Shown piece after piece: positions 1 through 5,157 of a stretch of 5,157 nt of DNA (the first letter of the stretch is position 1; every line of letters starts with the position of its first letter). Origin of the DNA: DATCVR01 sp036566745 (GTDB lineage Bacteria > Actinomycetota > Actinomycetes > Jiangellales > Jiangellaceae); assembly GCA_036566745.1 (NCBI GenBank), contig DATCVR010000047.1, positions 1-5,157 of the forward strand, given 5' to 3'. The notes below the pieces were generated by a model. That model was not told the origin of the DNA, ran no database searches, and saw only the letters and a list, made by a program, of their open reading frames with translations. The position numbers and the translations under genes are program-made.

Positions 1-15
1 GCTAATGTCGGCGAG

Positions 16-1122
16 GTGACGTCCAAGCCGGCAGGCCTGTCCAGGCTGGCCGGAATCGCGGTGCGCAGGCGGGGGGCCGGGGCTCTTACGCGGCGGCTCG
101 TCCGCGAGCCGGTGGCCTTCGTCGCGATGCTCGGGCTCACGCTCGCCCTGGGCGTCCTGCTGATCGGATACCCGCAGTACATTCCGGTCAGCGCCCTGGC
201 TCTGCCGGTGCTGTTCGCCGGGCTCTTCCTGTCCCCGCCATTCCTCAGCGCCGTCGTGGGTGTCGTGGTGGGGTTTCTCGTCGGCTCGGGCATCGTGCGC
301 GACTTCGACGAGCTCTACTTCGGTGCAGCCGTCGTCGTGCTGCTGACGGCCGCGGTGTCGGTGGGTATGGCGCGTTCGCGAGCCCGGCTCGGGGTCCAGG
401 GAACCATGGGCGACTCCATGCTGGTCGACCTGCGCGACCGGCTCACCGCACAGGGCAAGATGCCCCCGCTGCCGCGCGGCTGGGAAGAGCAGTTCGTCCA
501 TCGGTCGGCCGGCGGATCGACGTTCTCCGGCGACTTCCTGGTCGCCACCCGCTCGCCCGACGGTCACCTCCTCGAGGTCGCGTTGATCGACGTCTCGGGC
601 AAGGGCCACGGCGCGGGCACCCGGTCGCTGATGCTCTCCGGCGCCTTCGGCGGCCTGCTCGGCTCGCTCCCGCCTGCGGACTTTCTGCCGGCGGCCAACG
701 CCTACCTGCTGCGCCAGCAGTGGCCCGAGGGCTTCGCGACGGCCGTGCACCTCGTCGTCGACCTCACCACCGGAACGTACGAGGTGCGTTCGGCCGGCCA
801 CCCGCCGGCCGTGCAGTTCCACGCCGGGTCGGGACGATGGGTCACCCTCGACGCCACCGGAGGGCTGCTCGGGGTGTTCGAGAAGGACGACTACACGCCG
901 GTCGAGGGGTTGTTGCGCCGGGGCGACGCCATGCTGCTCTACACCGACGGCCTGGTCGAGCTACCGCAACGCGACCTCTCCGACGGCATCGACAAGCTCC
1001 AGGGCGCGGCCGAGCGACTGCTCACCCGGGGCGGGTTCCGCAACGGCGCGAAGCGGCTCGTCGACGCCGTGGGCTCGTCCGACTCCGACGACCGCGCGCT
1101 CCTGCTGATCTGGCGGAGCTGA
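16..1122 (+). CDS. Membrane-anchored PP2C/SpoIIE-family protein serine/threonine phosphatase
   Basis: This 368-residue protein has a basic N-terminus, four hydrophobic helices (about residues 32-53, 57-73, 76-96 and 100-118), then a cytoplasmic SpoIIE-type PP2C domain (about 155-366). The metal-binding acidic residues are visible: D173 in SGDF, D192 in IDVSGKGHG, D311 in YTDGLVE and the D358-D359 pair in SDDRALLL. The block RSAGHPPAV (258-266) is also typical. Known family members dephosphorylate phosphoserine or phosphothreonine on partner proteins, classically STAS-domain anti-sigma-factor antagonists; the substrate here is unknown. No PAS, GAF or HAMP sensor is present, so any sensing would have to come from the membrane part. 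The start is GTG at 16 with only a weak upstream purine stretch. The frame is open to the left edge, so a start outside the window is possible; GTG at 61 is an alternative. The VOC gene follows 13 bp downstream. The family call is firm and the start is not. Confidence 0.9.
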   Translation: MTSKPAGLSRLAGIAVRRRGAGALTRRLVREPVAFVAMLGLTLALGVLLIGYPQYIPVSALALPVLFAGLFLSPPFLSAVVGVVVGFLVGSGIVRDFDELYFGAAVVVLLTAAVSVGMARSRARLGVQGTMGDSMLVDLRDRLTAQGKMPPLPRGWEEQFVHRSAGGSTFSGDFLVATRSPDGHLLEVALIDVSGKGHGAGTRSLMLSGAFGGLLGSLPPADFLPAANAYLLRQQWPEGFATAVHLVVDLTTGTYEVRSAGHPPAVQFHAGSGRWVTLDATGGLLGVFEKDDYTPVEGLLRRGDAMLLYTDGLVELPQRDLSDGIDKLQGAAERLLTRGGFRNGAKRLVDAVGSSDSDDRALLLIWRS

Positions 1123-1135
1123 CCGCGAGGCGACC

Positions 1136-1825
1136 ATGCCCACCGCCCGGATGAAGAAGCTGTGCGTGGACGCGACCGATCCGGCGCTGCTGGGCCGATT
1201 CTGGGCGAACCTGCTCGGCCTGCGCTGGGAGCCGGCCTCCTCCGGTGAGGGCGGGATCTACGGCGACGGCCCGCAGTGCCTGATCTGGTTCAACCAGGTG
1301 CCCGAACCCAAGACCGTCCCGCATCGCGTCCGCTTCGAGGTGGTCGCGCACACCCTGGCGGAGTTGGAGGACGGCGGCGCGCGGCCCGTCCCGGCGGAGC
1401 CGGGGCCGGGAGGTCGCCGCGCCGACGGCACCCGGGCCCTGCTCGCCGACGTCGAAGGTGGCGAGTTCGAGGCGTCGCTGGCCGTCGACGTGCCGCGGTC
1501 GGTGCGGCTGCGGCGGGTCGTGGTCGACAGCGCCCGCCCTCATGCCCAGGCACGCTGGTGGGCGGACGTCCTGGGCAGCACGGCCGACACGCCGGAGCCT
1601 GGGCGCGGCACGGTTCGCGACGTCGCCGGGGTGGGGCACGGCTGGGACTTCGTCGCCGCGAGCGAGCCGAAACTCGTCAAGAACCGGATCCACTGGGACG
1701 TCGCGGTCGGCGAGGTCGGGCGGCTGGTCCACGCCGGTGCCACGATCCTGCGTGGGCCCGGCGGCGACATCGCGTGGACGGTCCTGGCCGATCCCGAGGG
1801 CAATGAGTTCTGCGCGTTCGTCTGA
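1136..1825 (+). CDS. VOC family protein, tandem glyoxalase-like domains
   Basis: The protein has 229 residues and two glyoxalase-like (Glyoxalase_6 type) halves, about 5-117 and 122-229. The duplication can be seen directly: DATDPALLGRFWANLLG (12-28) matches DSARPHAQARWWADVLG (131-147), PHRVRFEV (62-69) matches KNRIHWDV (182-189), and ADVEGGEFEA (104-113) matches ADPEGNEFCA (218-227). Compared with metal-dependent glyoxalase I, the C-terminal half keeps H186 and E224, but I see no His at the first-strand position. The N-terminal half has R66 where the other has H186. A classical metal centre is therefore unlikely to be complete, and the substrate cannot be predicted. The ATG at 1136 is preceded by GAGG at 1127-1130 with five bases between, which supports this start. 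The gene lies 13 bp after the phosphatase stop, so the two are probably co-transcribed. The family is clear, the function is not. Confidence 0.88.
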   Translation: MPTARMKKLCVDATDPALLGRFWANLLGLRWEPASSGEGGIYGDGPQCLIWFNQVPEPKTVPHRVRFEVVAHTLAELEDGGARPVPAEPGPGGRRADGTRALLADVEGGEFEASLAVDVPRSVRLRRVVVDSARPHAQARWWADVLGSTADTPEPGRGTVRDVAGVGHGWDFVAASEPKLVKNRIHWDVAVGEVGRLVHAGATILRGPGGDIAWTVLADPEGNEFCAFV

Positions 1826-1834
1826 TCGCCCGGT

Positions 1835-1849
1835 CGGGGCGTCACCCCG
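1835..1849. terminator. Candidate GC-rich hairpin 1 in the convergent gap
   Basis: A perfect 5-bp stem, CGGGG and CCCCG, encloses a 5-base loop (CGTCA). It lies 10 bp after the stop of the VOC gene and faces the convergent GDPD gene. There is no T-run after it on either strand. It could serve as a U-less terminator, which actinobacteria are thought to use, but short GC hairpins also arise by chance in DNA this rich in G and C. Confidence 0.3.
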
Positions 1850-1860
1850 CCTTCAGGCAC

Positions 1861-1876
1861 GCGGTGGCGCTACCGC
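1861..1876. terminator. Candidate GC-rich hairpin 2 in the convergent gap
   Basis: GCGGT and ACCGC pair over 5 bp, and an inner G-T wobble leaves a 4-base GCGC loop. The hairpin sits midway between the VOC and GDPD stop codons, where a bidirectional terminator would be expected. No T-tract follows on either strand. Together with the hairpin at 1835-1849 it is the only structure I see in this 75-bp gap. Confidence 0.3.
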
Positions 1877-1900
1877 CGGCTGCGCACGACGCCCTCGACG

Positions 1901-3018
1901 TCAGCGCGGGCGGTAAGCCCTCGGGAGCCTGAGTCCGTGCTCGGTCATCACCGAACGCAGCCGGTCGGGGTAGTCGGTGATGAGGCCGTCGACGCCGTCG
2001 TCGATCAGCTTGTGCATCGTCGCCTCGTCGTCGACGGTCCACGGCACGACCTCAAGGCCGAGCTCATGGGCGTGCTCCACCATCGCGGCGGTGACGTAAG
2101 GCAGGTAGCCGGGATCGTCGACGCTGCCGTTCTGTGGCGAGCCGTGCAAGGGCGAGAACGCGTCGGCGCCGAACGAGGTGACCGCGAGCAGCGGGTCGTC
2201 GCTGAAGTCGTCGATGTCGATGCCGCCCAGCCAGGGCGAGGCGCCGGGCTGGTCCACCTGCAGGAACGTGTAGTTGGTCAGGGCGACGATCGGCAGCCGC
2301 GGCTCGACCTCGCGCACCCGCATCAGTGCACCCCAGTCGAAGCTCTGGATCGTCACCTGGCGCAGCATCCGGGCTTTGCGGACTTCGCTGACCACCGTCT
2401 GGACGAACTGCTCGCGCGGTGCCGTCTCGTGGGGCGCACCCGCCTCCACCTTGGTCTCGACGTTGAGCGTGATTCCGTACGCGCGATACCGGTGGACCAG
2501 GTCGAGCACCTCGCTGAGCAGTGGCATCCGCTCGCCCGGAGCGGCCTGCTGGCCCGGGTGCTCGGGCAGCGTGAGCGAGCCGCAGTCCAGCGTCCGGACC
2601 TGCTCCAGCCTGAGGTCCTTGATGTAGCGCCCGACGTAGGGGAACTCCGGGTCGCCGGGTTCTGCCGGCGCCGTGTCGCGGCATTTGGCGGCCGAGATCT
2701 TGCGGTCGTGCGTGACGACCGCCTGCCCGTCCGCCGTGATCTGGATGTCGAGTTCGAGGGTGCTGACGCCGGTCAGCAGGGCGTTCTCGAACGCAGGGAG
2801 GGTGTTCTCGACCACGAGGCCGAGGCCGCCGCGGTGGGCCTGGAGATCGAAGCCGTGCCGGGCCGGCCGTCGTTGGACGCGGTGCCGTCGGCGGTGCCGG
2901 CGTCGGGTGCGCCGGCGTCGGGTGCGACCGCCGTGGCGGGGGCGGCCGCGGCCAGGACGGCGACGGCCAGGACGGTGACGGCCAGGGCGCCCAGAGCGGT
3001 GGTCCGAGTGCGTTTCAT
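1901..3018 (-). CDS. Secreted glycerophosphodiester phosphodiesterase (GDPD), apparently frameshifted
   Basis: GDPD enzymes hydrolyse glycerophosphodiesters to glycerol 3-phosphate and an alcohol; a secreted form would scavenge phospholipid or wall-polymer products. The start is ATG at 3018-3016, with GAAGGGA seven bases upstream. It opens a signal peptide: KRTR, a hydrophobic core at about residues 8-26, and an AXA site near 28-32. That frame then runs out of frame and stops at 2773. The catalytic domain is complete in the next frame, from about 2857 to 1901: AHRGG with the catalytic HR pair, ENTLPAF, ELDIQITADG, VVTHD with the second catalytic His, NVETKVE, TIQSFDWGAL, and a C-terminal VPWTVDDEATM to DGLITDYPDRL. 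The two parts join if one base is missing around 2855-2871, giving about 372 residues, a normal length. The upstream part of the catalytic frame (to GTG at 3052) is an Arg-rich, shadow-like sequence. The family is certain. A sequencing error and a real inactivating deletion are both possible. Confidence 0.85.
2855..2871 (-). other. Probable site of the GDPD frameshift
   Basis: On the minus strand the signal-peptide frame reads N-D-G-R-P-G here, while the catalytic frame reads R-P-A-R-H-G just before FDLQAHRGG. One added base in the run CGGCCCGGC, for example a fourth C, would give N-D-G-R-P-R-H-G-F-D and join the two. The stretch is entirely G and C around a C-triplet, where both replication slippage and base-calling errors are common. 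I see no standard slippery heptamer in the correct phase, so programmed frameshifting is less likely. The exact position is uncertain by several codons. Confidence 0.65.
2896..2925 (-). repeat. Exact 15-bp tandem duplication in the GDPD linker
   Basis: The 15-base unit occurs twice with no mismatch (2896-2910 and 2911-2925). On the minus strand it encodes a doubled PDAGA-type pentapeptide just after the likely signal-peptide cleavage site. The unit is a multiple of three, so copy-number change would lengthen the linker without shifting the frame. Confidence 0.8.
2951..2980 (-). repeat. Near-exact 15-bp tandem duplication in the GDPD signal peptide
   Basis: Units at 2951-2965 and 2966-2980 differ at one base (C2961 against T2976). 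A partial third copy begins at 2981. On the minus strand they encode the repeated V-T/A-V-L-A core of the signal peptide, so the hydrophobic core seems to have grown by duplication. Confidence 0.75.
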
Positions 3019-3025
3019 GGTCGGA

Positions 3026-3032
3026 TCCCTTC
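3026..3032 (-). promoter_or_regulatory. Ribosome binding site of the GDPD gene
   Basis: The minus strand reads GAAGGGA, seven bases before the ATG at 3018. This supports the signal-peptide frame as the true start and argues against the GTG at 3052, which opens the other frame. That makes it important for interpreting the frameshift. Confidence 0.6.
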
Positions 3033-3094
3033 GGTTGCGACTTTCCGGTCACGTTGTCGGCCGCGTGCGGCGTGCCATCGTTGATCCGGTGAGG

Positions 3095-3111
3095 CGCAGA
3101 CGAAGTCTGCG
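3095..3111. promoter_or_regulatory. Inverted repeat, candidate operator between divergent genes
   Basis: CGCAGAC and GTCTGCG form a perfect 7-bp inverted repeat around GAA, with a further G-T pair outside. It lies between the divergent GDPD and LtrA genes, about 77 bp before the GDPD start and 88 bp before the ATG at 3199. An 8-bp palindrome, GACGCGTC, follows at 3113-3120. The symmetry and position fit a site for a dimeric repressor such as a TetR-type protein. A hairpin in a leader RNA is the alternative. No regulator gene lies in the window. Confidence 0.4.
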
Positions 3112-3185
3112 TGACGCGTCGCGGAACGGATCGCCCGGCGGCGCGTGTCGTCCGAACTGGGCTGGCTCTGCCGCTCGGGCATCCT

Positions 3186-3191
3186 TAATCT
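3186..3191 (+). promoter_or_regulatory. Candidate -10 box for the LtrA-family gene
   Basis: TAATCT matches the actinobacterial TANNNT -10 pattern and lies in a short AT-rich patch that stands out from its surroundings. Seven bases separate it from the ATG at 3199, so transcription would begin at or next to the start codon and give a leaderless mRNA. No good -35 box is visible 16-18 bp upstream (3162-3169 is TGG/CTC-rich), which keeps confidence moderate. Confidence 0.4.
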
Positions 3192-3198
3192 CGGGCAG

Positions 3199-4401
3199 AT
3201 GGTGCGAAGCCTGCCTGAGATGATCCGTCCGCGTGTCTCGGACGAACGCCACACGGTCACCACGTTCGAGCTCTTCTTCGACCTCGTGTACGTCTTCGCG
3301 GCGACGCAGGTGACCGGGTACATGGCCCACGCCCACACCGCGCACGGCGTGCTCCAGGGCCTGTTGATCCTCGCCCTGCTGTGGTGGACGTGGTCGGGCT
3401 ACGCCTGGCTCGGCAACCACGCGCATGCCGACGAGGGGATCCTGCGGGCCGGCATGGTCGTGGCGATGGCCGCGATCTTCGTTGTCGCCCTGACGATCCC
3501 GGAGGCGTGGCACGATGCCGAGGGGGGCCTCGACGGCCCGGTCGTGCTGGTGTGCGCCTACATCGTCGTGCGGGCCGTCCATCTCACCGTCTACACGGTC
3601 GCCGCCGCCGGCGACGCCGGGCTGCGACATCAACTCGCGATCACTTGGATCCCCGCCGGTGCCGGCGCCGTGTTGTTGCTGGTGGGAGCCATGCGCGGCG
3701 GCTGGCAGCAGACGGTGTTCTTCGCCGTGGCGCTCGTCGTCGACTGGGCCGGCACCTACGTCACGTCGATGCGGGGTGGCGGCTGGCGGCTGCCCAGCCC
3801 GGCGCACTGGACCGAGCGGCACGGCCTGTTCATGATCCTGGCGATCGGTGAGTCGGTCGTGGCCATCGGCGTGGGCGCCGCTCAGCTGCCGGTCAGCGCG
3901 TCGCTGCTGGTGGGAGCGGTGCTGGGTGTGGGTCTGGCGGTGTGCCTGTGGTGGCTGTACTTCGACATCGTGTCGATCGCCGCCGAACGGTCACTCGCCG
4001 AGGCTACGGGTGTGGCGCGGGTGCGGCTCGCCATCGACGCCTACACCTACCTCCACTTCCCGATGGTCGTGGGCGTGATCGTGACAGCGCTGGGCGTCGA
4101 GGTGGCCCTGGCCCACGTCCACGACGGTGAGGGCCTGGGCTGGTTCGGCGCGGCGGCGATGTTCGGCGGGCTGGTGACCTATCTCGCCGGGCACCTGGCC
4201 TTCAAGCGCCGCCTGCACAACGCGCTGAGCATTCCGCGACTGGCCACGGCTGGCGTGCTGGTGGTGGCCGTGCCCGTGGCGGCCGCGCTGACACCCGTGG
4301 CCGCCCTGGCGACGGTGGTGGGCATCCTGGTGGCGCTCGTCGCCGTGGAGACGAGCCGGTACCGGGCGGTCCGGAGCGAGCTCAGACAGGCGGACGGCTA
4401 G
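3199..4401 (+). CDS. LtrA-family (low temperature requirement protein A) membrane protein
   Basis: This is a polytopic membrane protein of the LtrA family (Pfam type Low temperature requirement A), not the group II intron maturase of the same name. Family hallmarks are visible, numbered from the ATG at 3199: TTFELFFDLVYVFAATQ (21-37), HWTERHGLFMILAIGESVVAIG (about 203-224), LWWLYFD (250-256) and YLHFPMVVGVI (284-294). Around ten hydrophobic helices run from about residue 27 to 383, ending in a short basic tail. The family is named after a Listeria gene needed for growth in the cold; its biochemical role is unknown. The open frame extends to GTG 3145, but that leader looks non-coding and has a weak ribosome site. 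ATG 3199, seven bases after a -10-like TAATCT, is preferred; ATG 3220 is another option. From 3199 the protein has 400 residues. It is divergent from the GDPD gene, and its stop overlaps the convergent NYN gene by four bases. Confidence 0.87.
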   Translation: MVRSLPEMIRPRVSDERHTVTTFELFFDLVYVFAATQVTGYMAHAHTAHGVLQGLLILALLWWTWSGYAWLGNHAHADEGILRAGMVVAMAAIFVVALTIPEAWHDAEGGLDGPVVLVCAYIVVRAVHLTVYTVAAAGDAGLRHQLAITWIPAGAGAVLLLVGAMRGGWQQTVFFAVALVVDWAGTYVTSMRGGGWRLPSPAHWTERHGLFMILAIGESVVAIGVGAAQLPVSASLLVGAVLGVGLAVCLWWLYFDIVSIAAERSLAEATGVARVRLAIDAYTYLHFPMVVGVIVTALGVEVALAHVHDGEGLGWFGAAAMFGGLVTYLAGHLAFKRRLHNALSIPRLATAGVLVVAVPVAAALTPVAALATVVGILVALVAVETSRYRAVRSELRQADG

Positions 4402-5157
4402 CCCTCGGCCGGCGCCGTGAGGAGATAGTCGTCGGCGTCGGCAGCCCACTCGAGCGCCACGGCGCCGCTGGTCGCGGCCGCCTTGCAGAACTGCAGGAAG
4501 CTCCGGTAGCCGAGCTTCTTCTCGCTGAAGTCGGGGCGGACCTTGCGCAGCTGGTTCTTGAGCCCGGAGAGCGCGACCGGTCCGCCTGCGCGGGCCAGGT
4601 CGGCCACGACCGAGCGCAGCAGGCCGAACGCCTCCTCGCGGTCGCCGTGCTCGGGAAGCGAGATCTCCGGATCGCCTTTGGCCGGGCCCTCGTCGAGCTC
4701 GATGACGTTGCGTTCGGCGAGGTGCCGGATGAGCTCGCCGAAGGCGCGGAAGCCGTAGTCGGCCTCGCTGAAGGTGGGGTCCTTGCGCAGGAGGGTGCGC
4801 TTCAGCGTCGAGGCGTTGACCGGGCCACCCGCGCTGCGCTGGAGTCCGGCCACCGTCTGGGCGACCAGGATGGCGAGCTGATCGATATCGCCCGCGGCGG
4901 TCGGTGTGGCCGGCTCCGGCTCGGGTTCGGGCTCGACCGCCGGAGTCGCAGGCTCGGGCTCGGCCTGGACCCGGGCCGGAGCACGGCGGCGGCGTTCGCG
5001 CACTGCCGGGATCTCAACGCCTTCGAGGGTGTCGTAGAAGAGGAACTCGTCGCACGCGGGCGGCAGCATCGCCGACGTGGAGTCCTTGACCCCGACGCCG
5101 ATGACGCGCTTGTTCAGCTCGCGCAGCTTGTGGACCAGCGGCGTGAAGTCGCTGTCG
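4398..5157 (-). CDS. NYN (PIN-like) domain protein with two OST-HTH/LOTUS domains, 5' partial
   Basis: The visible part is 252 residues; the beginning lies beyond the right edge. It opens with the end of an NYN/PIN-like nuclease domain: DSDFTPLVHKLREL, then KRVIGVGVKDSTS and LPPACDEFLFYD (fragment residues 1-42). The first Asp residues belong to the SDSDF metal-binding motif of this fold. Next come a basic patch (RERRRR, 54-58) and a low-complexity acidic linker of Glu-Pro and Ala-Pro (about 65-88). Two OST-HTH/LOTUS modules follow: about 91-156 (STLKRTLLRKDPTFSEADYG, FRAFGELI) and about 174-246 (SGLKNQLRKVRPDFSEKKLG, YRSFLQFC). NYN domains are predicted RNases and LOTUS domains are predicted RNA binders, so cleavage or control of RNA is the likely role; this is inference. 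The in-frame ATG at 5069 is inside the NYN domain and is not the start. The stop TAG shares CTAG with the LtrA-family gene. Confidence 0.88.
   Translation of the reverse strand, partial: DSDFTPLVHKLRELNKRVIGVGVKDSTSAMLPPACDEFLFYDTLEGVEIPAVRERRRRAPARVQAEPEPATPAVEPEPEPEPATPTAAGDIDQLAILVAQTVAGLQRSAGGPVNASTLKRTLLRKDPTFSEADYGFRAFGELIRHLAERNVIELDEGPAKGDPEISLPEHGDREEAFGLLRSVVADLARAGGPVALSGLKNQLRKVRPDFSEKKLGYRSFLQFCKAAATSGAVALEWAADADDYLLTAPAEG

Noticed and set aside
1..19. End of an upstream gene overlapping the phosphatase start (TGA at 17-19 or TAA at 3-5)
   Set aside because: A GTGA-type overlap is possible and would fit an operon, but fewer than six codons are visible, so it cannot be supported.
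2845..2880. Programmed -1 frameshift producing the GDPD
   Set aside because: No X-XXY-YYZ slippery heptamer lies in the right phase and no clear pseudoknot follows; a missing base is simpler.
1901..3052. GDPD as a 383-residue protein starting at GTG 3052 in the catalytic frame
   Set aside because: The first 70 or so residues are Arg-rich shadow sequence without a signal peptide, while the other frame holds a convincing signal peptide with a ribosome site at 3018.
1937..3223. Long plus-strand open frame of 428 codons opposite the GDPD gene
   Set aside because: It is antisense to a gene with clear catalytic motifs, has no recognisable domain, and long stop-free antisense frames are normal in DNA this rich in G and C.
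3049..3822. Minus-strand open frame of 257 codons opposite the LtrA-family gene
   Set aside because: It has His/Arg/Gly-rich composition, no domain, and mirrors a clear membrane protein on the other strand.
4398..5069. NYN/LOTUS protein starting at the ATG at 5069
   Set aside because: The frame remains open to the right edge and encodes conserved NYN sequence (DSDFTPLVHKLREL) upstream of that ATG.

Overview
The window is GC-rich, with G or C in most third codon positions and GTG as well as ATG starts. This fits a high-GC actinobacterium. The set of a membrane-anchored SpoIIE-type phosphatase, a secreted GDPD with an AHRGG core, an LtrA-family membrane protein and an NYN/OST-HTH protein resembles Nocardioidaceae-like genomes. 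That placement is inference from remembered family resemblance, not from a search.

Layout. (1) 16-1122 (+): PP2C/SpoIIE-family serine phosphatase with four N-terminal membrane helices. (2) 1136-1825 (+): two-domain glyoxalase-like (VOC) protein, 13 bp downstream of the phosphatase stop and probably co-transcribed. (3) 1826-1900: short convergent gap with two GC-rich hairpins and no gene. (4) 1901-3018 (-): secreted glycerophosphodiester phosphodiesterase. Its signal peptide and its catalytic domain lie in different reading frames, so the gene is frameshifted or the sequence has lost a base near 2855-2871. (5) 3019-3198: divergent intergenic region with a perfect 7-bp inverted repeat and a -10-like box seven bases before an ATG. 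(6) 3199-4401 (+): LtrA-family polytopic membrane protein. (7) 4398-5157 (-), partial: NYN (PIN-like) ribonuclease-type domain followed by an acidic Pro/Glu linker and two OST-HTH/LOTUS domains. Its start lies beyond the right edge. Genes 6 and 7 converge and share the four bases CTAG as their two stop codons.

The five genes do not form one recognisable pathway. Genes 1 and 2 look like an operon, 4 and 6 are divergent neighbours that could share the control region at 3019-3198, and 7 belongs to a unit entering from the right. I see no mobile element, CRISPR array, tRNA or rRNA. The most notable points are the GDPD frameshift, the inverted repeat between the divergent genes, the apparently leaderless LtrA start, and the NYN plus double-LOTUS protein. 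I did not find evidence for a wholly new system.
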